A stretch of DNA of 64,000 bases from Mesorhizobium sp. B2-1-8 (GTDB lineage Bacteria; Pseudomonadota; Alphaproteobacteria; Rhizobiales; Rhizobiaceae), in assembly GCF_006442545.2 (NCBI RefSeq), contig NZ_CP083952.1, positions 4,565,501-4,629,500 of the forward strand, given 5' to 3'. A program made the position numbers and the translations under genes. Shown piece after piece: positions 16,678 through 25,236 of this stretch; within the stretch, counting starts at the first letter, position 1, and each line of letters starts with the position of its first letter. The notes beneath the pieces were generated by a model. That model made no database searches, was not told the origin of the DNA, and saw nothing but the letters and a program-made list of their open reading frames with translations.

Positions 16678-19600
16678 TTAGTACCTTCTCGGCGCTCGGC
16701 CATTGGTAAGGCGCGAGGCCTTGATGGCCACCTTCGTTAGCTGGTAGGCTACATAATCGGGTGTCACCAAGCTGATCACATCCTCAGGTCCGAGGCCGAA
16801 ATCCAGCTTCACATGCACGGTTTTGCCGGGTGCATTTTCCGGCGAAGATGTTCCAGAAGGCAACGCCACCGCCAGGCCGCCAGCGGCAAAGCGCGGGATC
16901 GCCATTGAGCGGCTGAAGTTGTCGACCACACCGCCCAGGTTGAAACCGCGCAGACCCTTGAGCGACGGGATGAAGCCGTTGTTCAAGGCGTTGAGCGCCT
17001 CGAGGCCCAGCTTCTTCGCCGCGCTGGCCTGAATGACGAATTCCCCATTGGAGAGCCAGGCCAGGATGCTGTCATCCCTCGGCCCGCCGGCGCCCACCAC
17101 GCGGCCGCCGCCAGCAAAGCCGCCGTGGCCCCCGCCGCCGCCGCTACCGGCGGACGACGCCTGCGCCCGCAGGCTCTGCGCGGTGGCCACCGCGGCCTGC
17201 AGCGCCGCGATAATGGAGGCGATCTCGGAGCGGATCTGGCCGGCGAGGCTCGACACCGTCGCGGCAAGATTGGCGAAGCCGCCCTGGATCAGCGAGCCGA
17301 TGCCGGAGAAGATCTGCGAAAACAGCGACGGCAGTTCCTGGAAGGGTTGCGCGATGGCGGTGGCCGACTGCTGCGCAGCGCCCGTGTCGATGTTGGCAAG
17401 CACACTGTTGAGGCCACCGACCGCATCGTCGGCCGCCGGCGCCAGGGTGCTCAGATTGGTGACGACGCCGTCGACGCTGTCGGAGATCGCCGAGCCCAGA
17501 CCGCCGGCATCGGCGCCGTCCAAAGCATCCTTCAGTCCCGTCGCGGCTGCATCAGCCGCCGGGGCGATCTTCTTGACGTCGGAGACGACGCTGTCGACTG
17601 CTCCGCCGACAGCGCTGGACAATCCCGCGCCGACGCCATTGTCCACGGTCAGCGCTTCCTTGACGTCGTTGGCGACGGTCTTGACGTGGTCTCCCGCCGT
17701 CTGGGCACTTGTCGCCACGCCGTCGAGCGCCTGTTTCGACTGATCGGCGCGCCGTGCGACGCCGTCGACGACGTCGAAGACTTCCTTGGTGATGCCGCCG
17801 CTGCCACCGCGAAACACCGTGATCTGATGGTCGAGATTCTCGACCTTGCCGGATGTCTGATCGACTGCCGCGCCAAGTTGGTTGACGCCGGCGGCGCCCT
17901 TTGTCGCGGTATCACGCATATCCTCGATGTTACCGACGACCTTGCCGTCGAGCGTGGCCTGAACTTCTTTGACCTCGCGGACCCGACGCGCGAGGTTGAT
18001 CTCCGACTGGACATAGGCGTCCGTCAGCGCCCCGATGTCCGTGCCGAGCGGCACGCTGAAAGGGTTAGCCTTGAAGCCGTCGAGGATCTCTTTCTGGTGC
18101 TTGACCTGTTCCTCGGCGTTCACCAGCGCCGCCTTCGCGGCCGCCAGCTGTGTCTCGGCCAATTGCTTGAGTTGTTCCTTGGCGCCAGGAACCCCGTTTT
18201 TCACAGCGTCCATCGCGGTCTTGAGCTGGTCCAGCGCATTCTTATGGGCCTCGGCCGAACCGGCGGCATTCGTCTGTTTGGTGGCGAGCACGCCGATCAC
18301 CTCCGCGACGCCAGCCGCGATGATCAGCAGGCGACCCGCAGGCGTCAGGAGTAGGCCGCGGCTTAGAAACGCGAGAGCTTCGACAGTAAGCCCGATCGCA
18401 CTGCGCAGCAGGGCGAAACCACCGACCATCCGGACGATCGCGGCACCGATCAGCACTTCGCCAGTCGTGATGTTGGACCCGAAGATGCCGTTCACAGCCT
18501 TGATGGTGAGGTCGGCGGCCTCGCGCAGCTTCGCCATCGCCGGGATGACGACGCCGGTCGAGACATGGACGAAGTCCTCGCCAAACCCCTTGATGGCGTC
18601 GCGCCAGGCGATAAGCCATCTGTTCGAGGTCACATCGGCATCGCGCCCCGACAGCGTCGCAAAGAAGTCCTTCACGAACACCGTCGCGACCTGCAGCCCG
18701 TTGCGGACGAAATCCAGAATCGCCGTCCGGTTGCGGTCGACGATGTCGCGGAACGCATTGGCGCCAGCGGTGAAGGACGGGGCAAAGATCAGGCCGACCT
18801 GGCGCGCCGTGGAGGCGACGGATTTCTTCAGCTCGGAAAGCGCGTCGTTGAACTCGGTCGCCGCCTTGATCTGTTCGTCGCTGAAGATGATGCCGAGATC
18901 TGCCGCCTTCTGTTTCAGCTGGTCGATGCCGGCGGCGCCGAGATCGAGCAGCGGGATGAGCTTGGCGCCCTCCTCGCCGAACAGTTTCAGCGCAATCTGC
19001 GACTTGCGGGCTCCATCCGGCATCTTCTGGAAGGCGTTGGCGACTTCCAGCAGCAGCTTTTCGTTGTCCTTCAGCTTGCCGCTTGCGTCTTTGACCTTGA
19101 TGCCGAGCTCGTCGAAGCCGGTCTTGGCGGCGGTCGTCGTGGTCTTGAGCTTCGATGCGTTGGCACCGAACCGGGTGACCTCGACGCCGATATCCTTGAA
19201 GGCCTGCACGGTGTAGCCGGCGCCCTGTGTGATGTCGGCCGCGGCGGCTCCGGCGTCTTTGCCGGCCTTGCGCAGCGATGATCCAATCTTGCCGGCACCC
19301 TTCACGGTCTCGTCGGCGGTCTTGACCACCTGCTTGTTGAAACTGTCCATGGCAGTGCCGAGCTGCTGCTGGCTCACCCCGACACTATCGGCGGCGAACG
19401 CAAGCTCCTGGTAGGACTTGGCCTGGAGGCCGGCGGCCTGCGCGGCCTTGCCAGCCTCGTCGGCGGCATCAGCACCCGACTTGGCCAGCGCTAACACAAA
19501 CGGAGCGGCAGCCGTCACGGCGGCGGCGACGCCGGCGAAGGCTTCCGCCGTGCGCTTGCCAAAGGTCGCGAGGTCGCCGCCGAACGCGCTGATGGCACCG

Positions 19601-19752
19601 CCGAGATTGGCCAGGTTGACGTTCTTGGCCGAGGTCTCGATCTCGGTCATCGCCTTCTCGCCGGTGGTGCCGAGCTTTTCCAGCTCGGCCGTCATCTCGG
19701 CGCCGCCGAGCAGCTTGATCAGGACGTTGATTGCGTTGCGGGCGCTAGCCAT
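16678..19752 (-). CDS. Phage tail tape measure protein
   Basis: A 1024-residue protein that would set tail length in a long-tailed phage. It starts MASARNAINVLIKLLGGAEM, has long helical coiled stretches (ELEKLGTTGEKAMTEIETSA..., FDELGIKVKDASGKLKDNEK), hydrophobic segments in the middle (VRMVGGFALLRSAIGLTVEALAFLSRGLLL), and Ala/Val-rich repeats between about 690 and 790 (two copies of an APAAD...GL pattern). A Gly-rich turn (SAGSGGGGGHGGFAGG) comes near residue 920. These features are typical of tape measures. It is the largest gene of the minus-strand operon. Confidence 0.85.
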   Translation of the reverse strand: MASARNAINVLIKLLGGAEMTAELEKLGTTGEKAMTEIETSAKNVNLANLGGAISAFGGDLATFGKRTAEAFAGVAAAVTAAAPFVLALAKSGADAADEAGKAAQAAGLQAKSYQELAFAADSVGVSQQQLGTAMDSFNKQVVKTADETVKGAGKIGSSLRKAGKDAGAAAADITQGAGYTVQAFKDIGVEVTRFGANASKLKTTTTAAKTGFDELGIKVKDASGKLKDNEKLLLEVANAFQKMPDGARKSQIALKLFGEEGAKLIPLLDLGAAGIDQLKQKAADLGIIFSDEQIKAATEFNDALSELKKSVASTARQVGLIFAPSFTAGANAFRDIVDRNRTAILDFVRNGLQVATVFVKDFFATLSGRDADVTSNRWLIAWRDAIKGFGEDFVHVSTGVVIPAMAKLREAADLTIKAVNGIFGSNITTGEVLIGAAIVRMVGGFALLRSAIGLTVEALAFLSRGLLLTPAGRLLIIAAGVAEVIGVLATKQTNAAGSAEAHKNALDQLKTAMDAVKNGVPGAKEQLKQLAETQLAAAKAALVNAEEQVKHQKEILDGFKANPFSVPLGTDIGALTDAYVQSEINLARRVREVKEVQATLDGKVVGNIEDMRDTATKGAAGVNQLGAAVDQTSGKVENLDHQITVFRGGSGGITKEVFDVVDGVARRADQSKQALDGVATSAQTAGDHVKTVANDVKEALTVDNGVGAGLSSAVGGAVDSVVSDVKKIAPAADAAATGLKDALDGADAGGLGSAISDSVDGVVTNLSTLAPAADDAVGGLNSVLANIDTGAAQQSATAIAQPFQELPSLFSQIFSGIGSLIQGGFANLAATVSSLAGQIRSEIASIIAALQAAVATAQSLRAQASSAGSGGGGGHGGFAGGGRVVGAGGPRDDSILAWLSNGEFVIQASAAKKLGLEALNALNNGFIPSLKGLRGFNLGGVVDNFSRSMAIPRFAAGGLAVALPSGTSSPENAPGKTVHVKLDFGLGPEDVISLVTPDYVAYQLTKVAIKASRLTNGRAPRRY

Positions 19753-19755
19753 TTG

Positions 19756-20373
19756 TCAGATCTCCTTTTCGATCTCGCCAAGGTCCAATTCGATGCCGGC
19801 CCTTTCTTCGGCCGATCCTTCGGCATGCAGCAGGACCAGCGCGTCGGCCGCCTGGCGCCGAATGCGGTCCTTGATCTCGCGCAGCTTGCGACGAACGGCA
19901 GGTTCGCCTTCGCGTGTCGCCGTCATCAATTCCGTCGCGAAGTTTGGCAACTGCTCGATCGCCCGCACGATGCCTTCGCTTGCGCGTACCATCGCGTTCT
20001 CCACGTCCTTGATCGGCAGCAGGGCTTTGACTCTCTCCTCGTAGTCGAGCCGGCGCAGCTGCGCTTCGTATCGGATCTTCTCGGCGGCAGGGCCTTGCGG
20101 TGCCGGTGATCGCGGCGGGCGGGTCGCAGTCGGCCGAGCGGGTTGGCCCTCGTCGATCGGCGTGGTTTCGTTGGTTGCCAGGTCGAAGGCGGCGAGCTCG
20201 ACCAAGATCGTTGCACCGGGACCTGGCCGTGTTTGGATGGAGCCTTGGGCGACCAGGCGTTTGACACGTTTGGATATTGCCTCCCGGCTCACCTTCCGTC
20301 GTCTGGCAACATCAGCCAGCGTCAACCAAAGGCCGCTTTCCCCGCTGTCAACGTCGGTCAACATGTCAACCAC
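19756..20373 (-). CDS. HTH protein resembling a small terminase / DNA-packaging protein
   Basis: A 205-residue protein with an N-terminal winged HTH, LTLADVARRRKVSREAISKRVKRLVAQGSI, then a Pro-rich linker (ARPTATRPPRSPAPQGPA) and a helical C-terminal part (YEAQLRRLDYEERVKALLPI, VENAMVRASEGIVRAIEQLP). This domain order recalls phage Nu1-like small terminase subunits, but no large subunit gene is present. It ends three bases before the tape measure start and overlaps the upstream gene by eight bases. Confidence 0.55.
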   Translation of the reverse strand: MVDMLTDVDSGESGLWLTLADVARRRKVSREAISKRVKRLVAQGSIQTRPGPGATILVELAAFDLATNETTPIDEGQPARPTATRPPRSPAPQGPAAEKIRYEAQLRRLDYEERVKALLPIKDVENAMVRASEGIVRAIEQLPNFATELMTATREGEPAVRRKLREIKDRIRRQAADALVLLHAEGSAEERAGIELDLGEIEKEI

Positions 20374-21301
20374 GTTTCCGAACCCTCTGACTAGCGCGAC
20401 CTCGGGCTACGCGGTCCCGCATAGGGCTTTGGGCTGGGGAAGGACCCGCGAGGGGGTGGGGGGGTATTGCAGCGCGCCATTCCGTCGCGGCACGTTGCCC
20501 ATCCACCATCCGGCGCAGCTTCTCGGTCGCTGAGTTGCGATCGAGGTCCGCGATGGAGGCATCAATCTCAAGCAGAGAGATGACAGCGTCAGGCTCAAGT
20601 GCAACTCCCTGAGCCATGTGGCTGACCACCGTCCTCAAAACCGAGTTGGCTATTTGCCGGCGAGAGACGCCCTTGGCGCGGCGCCTCTCTTCGGCGAACG
20701 CTGCCATGACTTGGTCGACATCAGGCAGGCCGTGCGCATCCAAGTACTCCCTTGATGCAGCAGCTTCAGCCGCGGCCACCTCGTCGAGCAGTTCGCGAAC
20801 CCGCGATCCTTCAAGTCTGCGTTCACGGATAAGGGCAGCGGCAAGCACTTCGACAGACCGCCAATCCCGGTTTATAAGTTCGCGCGCCTCGATCACGCAG
20901 AAGCGGCGCAGCGCCATCTCGCTCGAATAGCTCGTGGCCATCAGAGCCAGAGCCTTGTCGATGTCTTCCTCGTCACCCCTGGCGCCCGAGGGTACTTTCG
21001 ACGTGGGCGCAAATTTCCTCTGGGCGGCCGGGCCAGCCATGCTGATGATCATGCCTTCAGCTACTCTGGACCATGCGGCAGATTGGTGGGTGACGATGTC
21101 CGCGGTTGCGAACTCCTTGGTGGTCGTCGCCAGTCCATCATACGTGCCGCGATCGTCCTCGCCGGGAATGGTTGTGACGCTTTCGATGGTCCATCCTTTC
21201 TTGTATCCGGCCACCGCATGACCCGCCTCGTGGTACGCGACTACTCGGAGGCGCCCCGGTGCCAGGTCGAGAGACTTGAATGGAAAGGAGATCGCCGCCA
21301 T
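20366..21301 (-). CDS. M41-like (FtsH peptidase-type) zinc metallopeptidase
   Basis: The protein begins with a peptidase-M41-like domain: RVVAYHEAGHAVAGYKKGW has the HExxH-type zinc motif (HEAGH) as in FtsH, and later MAGPAAQRKFAP matches the region that carries the third ligand in FtsH. There is no AAA ATPase domain and no membrane segment, so it is a free-standing peptidase domain. The C-terminal part is helical and ends in a basic tail. I took ATG at 21301; a TTG at 21322 would overlap the upstream gene. Its place between phage structural genes suggests processing of phage or host proteins. Confidence 0.7.
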   Translation of the reverse strand: MAAISFPFKSLDLAPGRLRVVAYHEAGHAVAGYKKGWTIESVTTIPGEDDRGTYDGLATTTKEFATADIVTHQSAAWSRVAEGMIISMAGPAAQRKFAPTSKVPSGARGDEEDIDKALALMATSYSSEMALRRFCVIEARELINRDWRSVEVLAAALIRERRLEGSRVRELLDEVAAAEAAASREYLDAHGLPDVDQVMAAFAEERRRAKGVSRRQIANSVLRTVVSHMAQGVALEPDAVISLLEIDASIADLDRNSATEKLRRMVDGQRAATEWRAAIPPHPLAGPSPAQSPMRDRVARGRASQRVRKRG

Positions 21302-21305
21302 TGGT

Positions 21306-22247
21306 TCAGCTGACAAGCTCAAGGACTGTCTTGGTGCTGCGGTCGGGACGCGGATCCATTGCCGGCCGCAACCGTTCTTGCTTCAGACGATCGATGTGGT
21401 CGAGGATTGCTGCGGGGTTCGAACCGAGATCGCCGAACCCGGGATTGAACGGAGCCCAGATATCCGCCTCACCTACACGGAAGGCAGGCAGCCTGAGCGA
21501 GAGTGCAAGTGGGACCGGCCTGGCCCAACCACGTTCGATCAGCACTTCCACCTCTCGATACCGCCGAAGCTCGACGTCGAATGTACTTCCCGAGCGGTTC
21601 AGCTTGCCGGTTTTTCCATCGCCAATCGGAGTGACGTTACCGACGAATTGCGCCTCAACTGCACCCCATCCTTCGGCATTGCCGGTGTAGTGCCATTCAT
21701 GATCACGGATCTTGGACTTGCCTCGTTGCTGTGGCTCGCCAGGGATCCCACGCATCGTCAGTTCGAACGATGGGAGATGCGCCTCATTGTCCGGGAGGTT
21801 TGCGTTGGCCTGGTTGATCGCCTGCTCAACGAGGTGGACTTTGCGAAGCCCATCGATCACCATGTCGCAGCCATCCCGGATCAGCTTTTCGACTTCGGGA
21901 CCCATGTTCGCCACCATCGCCGCGGCATCGCGATAGGCCTTGATCTTCTGAGCCTGATCGGCCGCCGCCTCGATCTCGGCAAGGCGTCCGGTCATCTTAT
22001 CGCGCCCAGCGCAGAGGCGCTCGACGTTCCGGTTTGCCTCGACGATTTTGGCGTCGATTGCGTCGAGTTCGCCATCGTCGCCAGTGACCAAGAGCGAGCG
22101 TCGCCTGTTTTCGAGTTCATCGACCAGGGCTTCAGCCGCAGGAACATCAGTCGCGAGTTGTGACAGGATCGAACGCACTTCCGTGGCGTCGGTTTTGGGC
22201 TTGCGCGCAGCGCTCATAAGCGCTTTCAGGTTTTCTTTCAGAGACAT
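21306..22247 (-). CDS. Hypothetical phage-operon protein with coiled coil
   Basis: A 313-residue protein. The first 110 residues are a helical, probably coiled-coil region (AAEALVDELENRRRSLL, DAIDAKIVEANRNVERL), as often seen in scaffold-like proteins. The second half is different: RDHEWHYTGNAEGWGAVEAQF, VTPIGDGKTGKLN, then WAPFNPGFGDLG. It lies directly after the prohead protease, the position normally held by scaffold or major capsid genes, but no HK97-fold motif is seen. Confidence 0.55.
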   Translation of the reverse strand: MSLKENLKALMSAARKPKTDATEVRSILSQLATDVPAAEALVDELENRRRSLLVTGDDGELDAIDAKIVEANRNVERLCAGRDKMTGRLAEIEAAADQAQKIKAYRDAAAMVANMGPEVEKLIRDGCDMVIDGLRKVHLVEQAINQANANLPDNEAHLPSFELTMRGIPGEPQQRGKSKIRDHEWHYTGNAEGWGAVEAQFVGNVTPIGDGKTGKLNRSGSTFDVELRRYREVEVLIERGWARPVPLALSLRLPAFRVGEADIWAPFNPGFGDLGSNPAAILDHIDRLKQERLRPAMDPRPDRSTKTVLELVS

Positions 22248-22276
22248 TGGCGAAATCCTTATTCAGAAACCCGAAG

Positions 22277-22990
22277 CTAGCGCCCAAGGTTGAGGCGAAG
22301 AATGCGGTTGCGGATTGCTTGATTGTGCGATCGCAGAGCGTCTGCGTAGCCGTAGGTTTGCGGCGACACTGGAAGCCCAAGTTCAATGTGTCGCAAAAGC
22401 ATTCGGACGCGGACGTCGTGGGTGCTTTCCCGCCATTCGCGCACTTGGCAGGCGAAAGTTTCCCTCTTCGTCGTGTCGGATCGCACCTGTGCGCCAGGAT
22501 CTGCAGGGATCGGCACGGCCGAGATCTCGCAAGGCTCCCAGTCGACGACGCGCATCAAGGGGATATTGCTCTTACGCTCTTGCTTCTCGACCACATAGGT
22601 TTTGTAGCCGACGGAGATGTTGCGGATGACGCCGTCGCGGAAATCCTGGATGCGGCCTTGAGCGTCATCCCGACGGGTAAGCTGGACGGTGGCCACTCCC
22701 CGTCCGCTGTCGATCCTCGCACTGCCGGGAACCACCGACCCAATCACCGACTGCAAGCTGGAGGCATCGTGCGTGTCTAGGAACGGCGCACCACTGTTCA
22801 GCCGAGCGAGCCGAACGGCGTTTGCGCTGACCACCAGTTCTTCGTCGAACTCGCCATCCGTCCAGTTTCGCCGGCGCACAATGGCACCGGTCGTCCAGAC
22901 CACGTCGATTGTGTTCGTGCGCTCGTTGAACGACAAACTGCGCACTTCCGCATCGCGCTCAAACTTAGGAAGCTGGATAACGTTCGACAT
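22277..22990 (-). CDS. HK97-family phage prohead protease
   Basis: A 237-residue serine protease expected to process capsid precursors. The catalytic region reads ARLNSGAPFLDTHDASSLQSVIGSV, with the conserved His, and the family segment FRDGVIRNISVGYKTY follows with a candidate Ser. I chose ATG at 22990 (MSNVIQLPKF) as the first start giving a normal N-terminus; the upstream extension would run through tandem repeats. It is the first gene of the minus-strand phage operon. The capsid gene that normally follows was not found. Confidence 0.75.
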   Translation of the reverse strand: MSNVIQLPKFERDAEVRSLSFNERTNTIDVVWTTGAIVRRRNWTDGEFDEELVVSANAVRLARLNSGAPFLDTHDASSLQSVIGSVVPGSARIDSGRGVATVQLTRRDDAQGRIQDFRDGVIRNISVGYKTYVVEKQERKSNIPLMRVVDWEPCEISAVPIPADPGAQVRSDTTKRETFACQVREWRESTHDVRVRMLLRHIELGLPVSPQTYGYADALRSHNQAIRNRILRLNLGR

Positions 22991-23054
22991 GGGCGAGTGC
23001 CCCTCGTTTCTATTAGCTCGTAATGGTGCAGCAGGAAGAGATGGGCCGCCACTG

Positions 23055-23105
23055 GGCAAAACATGACAAAGCTTGGCAAAACATGACAAAGCTTGGCAAA
23101 ACATG
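23055..23105 (+). repeat. Tandem 20-bp repeats upstream of the phage operon
   Basis: The unit ggcaaaacatgacaaagctt occurs twice in full (23055-23074, 23075-23094) and then as a 10-base partial copy. It lies 65 bases upstream of the predicted prohead protease start, in the promoter position. It could bind a regulator or be a remnant of slippage. Confidence 0.8.
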
Positions 23106-23431
23106 CCGCGTCGGCCCGTCCCGTTAAGATTCCTCCGGTATCGTCCCTGTTTTAGACTTTCCGCCCCTGTTTTTCATTTACCGCCCCAACGCGGACTTTA
23201 GCTAAGCCACTGTTTTTCCTGGAAAATAAAGGCGACTTGGGGAAGTAGGGCCGATAGGGAGGCATCACCGCGTGTATATATGAGAGTTGGCGCACGCCTT
23301 CGCCGGCCTTTAATTGCGCATCGCGTGAGGAATAGGCCGGAATGCGTCCCTACCGACCCTACCGCGCTATCTACCTGAATTTGCTAGCCCTTTTGCAAGC
23401 CGCCATTCGACCTCGGGACCATGAACCGTCC
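23106..23431. other. AT-variable non-coding region between phage operon and replication-like genes
   Basis: About 325 bases with no convincing gene. It includes two pyrimidine-rich segments sharing CCGCCCC-TGTTTT-like words near 23140-23190 and an AT-rich spot (GTGTATATATGAG near 23274). It could hold the promoter for the phage operon on the minus strand or an origin, but nothing is definite. Confidence 0.3.
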
Positions 23432-23803
23432 CTATCGCCCCGCCAAGGTCCCGCGACGATTAGATATTTCGAGAATTGCGCTCATTGAGACCTGCCGCCG
23501 GCCGCCAATCCATCGACCAATCCCTGGGTTGTCTCGGATCCACCGCTTGATGGTTATCTTGCTTCGCTTGTAATAGACGGCGGCGTAGCCGACATCGACG
23601 AAGTCGTTGTACTCGCAAGGTGGGTCTGCGCTCGACGATGCGCCGAGCGGCTCACCGGACTCTCGAAGGATCGCCTCTCGCTGCAGCTGAACATCAGCTA
23701 GTTGCTGCTGAAGAAAGGCTATAAGCCGATCGGTTGTAGCGAGCTGTTGGGGCGATCCGACGGATGTATTCGGGCGCCAATCAAGGGGAGAAGGGTCAGC
23801 CAT
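23432..23803 (-). CDS. Hypothetical phage-island protein
   Basis: A 123-residue protein from ATG at 23803, which overlaps the upstream stop region. It has a helical N-terminal half (TTDRLIAFLQQQLADVQLQR) and a C-terminal half (VYYKRSKITIKRWIRDNPGI then RWIGGRRQVSMSAILEI) that resembles an excisionase-type HTH with wing. It may be a regulator or an accessory replication protein. It is the last of three minus-strand genes leading away from the integrase. Confidence 0.5.
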   Translation of the reverse strand: MADPSPLDWRPNTSVGSPQQLATTDRLIAFLQQQLADVQLQREAILRESGEPLGASSSADPPCEYNDFVDVGYAAVYYKRSKITIKRWIRDNPGIGRWIGGRRQVSMSAILEISNRRGTLAGR

Positions 23804-23805
23804 GC

Positions 23806-24204
23806 TCAAGGGCGCCCCTTCCACTTGATCCCGGCATAAATTGTCGAACCGCTCTTTCGAGCGGTAACTAGGCCGCTGCGGGTCAAGTATTTGCCGAATG
23901 CGTGCTGGCCAATGATGGCAGCCGAGCCCGTATCGCCGGCCCATATCAGATATCGTTGATAAATCTCCGAGAACGGAAGCTCGGAGAGCGGGTCGGGCTC
24001 GGTGGTCGCCTTCAGAAAGGAGACCACCGCACAAGCCCGCGGATGCTCGCGATCCGGAGGTTGCGGCAGGCCGAGTTCCGACCACAATCGGCGCGCAGCC
24101 CGTATTCCGAAGAGCTGGCGCGTCTCGCTGATGAGCGAGAGTTTAGTTTCGAAGGTGAGTTCCCCCATCCCCCGAAAGGCAGGCGAGAGCGGCTCGCTCA
24201 ACAT
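23806..24204 (-). CDS. Protein resembling a primase C-terminal domain
   Basis: A 132-residue protein. The C-terminal half, LPFSEIYQRYLIWAGDTGSA then GKYLTRSGLVTARKSGSTI, has the pattern of the winged-helix end of phage/plasmid D5- or P4-type primase-helicases (FxxxYxxWxxxxG...FGxxL). The N-terminal part (SLISETRQLFGIRAARRLW) is not recognised. It could be a remnant of a primase gene or a small independent adaptor. A purine-rich ribosome binding site lies just before ATG at 24204. Confidence 0.45.
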   Translation of the reverse strand: MLSEPLSPAFRGMGELTFETKLSLISETRQLFGIRAARRLWSELGLPQPPDREHPRACAVVSFLKATTEPDPLSELPFSEIYQRYLIWAGDTGSAAIIGQHAFGKYLTRSGLVTARKSGSTIYAGIKWKGRP

Positions 24205-24216
24205 CTTCCCTTCCCC

Positions 24217-24411
24217 TCACTGACCGGCAGTGTTTGTAGGTGTCAGGACACGCTCGAAGGCAGCCTTGGGCACTTTCAGCAAATGCCCGATACGTATGGT
24301 CGGTATGTCGCCGCGCTCGGCCGCGATATACGATGCCGTGCGGCTCAGGCCGAGCTTTGCGCCGGCCTCGGGCACAGTCATCACCAGCACTTCATCACTG
24401 TCTTTCTTCAT
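24217..24411 (-). CDS. Excisionase-like HTH protein
   Basis: A 64-residue protein, MKKDSDEVLVMTVPEAGAKL followed by GLSRTASYIAAERGDIPTIRIG, which is a textbook excisionase/MerR-like winged HTH. The tail LLKVPKAAFERVLTP completes the fold. ATG at 24411 is preferred since the 26 residues upstream of it are not conserved-looking. It lies about 800 bases from the integrase, a good candidate for the directionality factor of element 1. Confidence 0.7.
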   Translation of the reverse strand: MKKDSDEVLVMTVPEAGAKLGLSRTASYIAAERGDIPTIRIGHLLKVPKAAFERVLTPTNTAGQ

Positions 24412-24512
24412 CTGCGATCTCCGGTTGGTCGTGAATGGTGCAGAAACATACACCATGATCCTTGACCGAAAAGACGCGTCCATATACAAACGTCACCACA
24501 CAGTTTCTGGGA

Positions 24513-25235
24513 ATGGTGATGGGCAACCGAGGACCGCAACCGACAACCGGTCAAACTCCGATCTTCAATTTGCGCCTACCCCAGGATCTCAGAGCTCAGC
24601 TTGAGGAACACGCGACGCCGGGCCGCCCACTCTCCAAAGAAATCATCGCAAGGCTCAGCGCCAGCGTTACCGAAGAACGCGAAATCGAAAAACGATTTGG
24701 TAATAGACAGAACTATCGCATCACTCAGATTCTGGTGCTGGCTATCGAGAGAGCGGCTGCCAAGTTCCCCGATCGGGAGACCTGGCTGGAGGACGAAGAG
24801 GTTTTCGACTTTGTGCTCGACACGTTCGTCAGAACCCTGAACGCTATGCGCCCGGGAGAACCAAAGTCCTACAGCGGCTCCTCTCATCATTCTGAGGCGA
24901 CAAATCTGGCCAGAGGGATCTGGCAATCGATCTATGAGGCCGGCGAGACTAGGCCGCTGGATCGCTACCGACGCATCAATGCGGATCTAGGTCCGTTGGC
25001 GTCGCGCCCGAACGTGTACCGGGCCGAATTCGAACGGCGGCGAAGCGCCCGCGAGGAGAAGCTCTGCTCAGAATCGAACTTACTTACATGGCCAAGCGAC
25101 GACGCAGACGAAGCTACGTGGAAGCAGTGGGGAGAAGGGAGAGCCCTAGCCATGCGCCGGGCAGCGAAAGAAGTGGGGGCTGAAATGATTGCAGAAGGAA
25201 AAAATCCGCGCATCGACGAAGAGGATACCTTCTAA
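24513..25235 (+). CDS. Protein with Arc-like ribbon-helix-helix domain
   Basis: The first 60 residues include FNLRLPQDLRAQLEEHATPG then RPLSKEIIARLSAS, an Arc/MetJ-type ribbon-helix-helix DNA-binding domain. The remaining 180 residues are helical and soluble with no named family (ILVLAIERAAAKFPDRETWL, SEATNLARGIWQSIYEAGET). ATG at 24513 was chosen; another ATG lies two codons later. It sits directly before the integrase (one base between stop and start), so it may regulate integrase expression. Confidence 0.6.
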   Translation: MVMGNRGPQPTTGQTPIFNLRLPQDLRAQLEEHATPGRPLSKEIIARLSASVTEEREIEKRFGNRQNYRITQILVLAIERAAAKFPDRETWLEDEEVFDFVLDTFVRTLNAMRPGEPKSYSGSSHHSEATNLARGIWQSIYEAGETRPLDRYRRINADLGPLASRPNVYRAEFERRRSAREEKLCSESNLLTWPSDDADEATWKQWGEGRALAMRRAAKEVGAEMIAEGKNPRIDEEDTF

Positions 25236-25236
25236 A

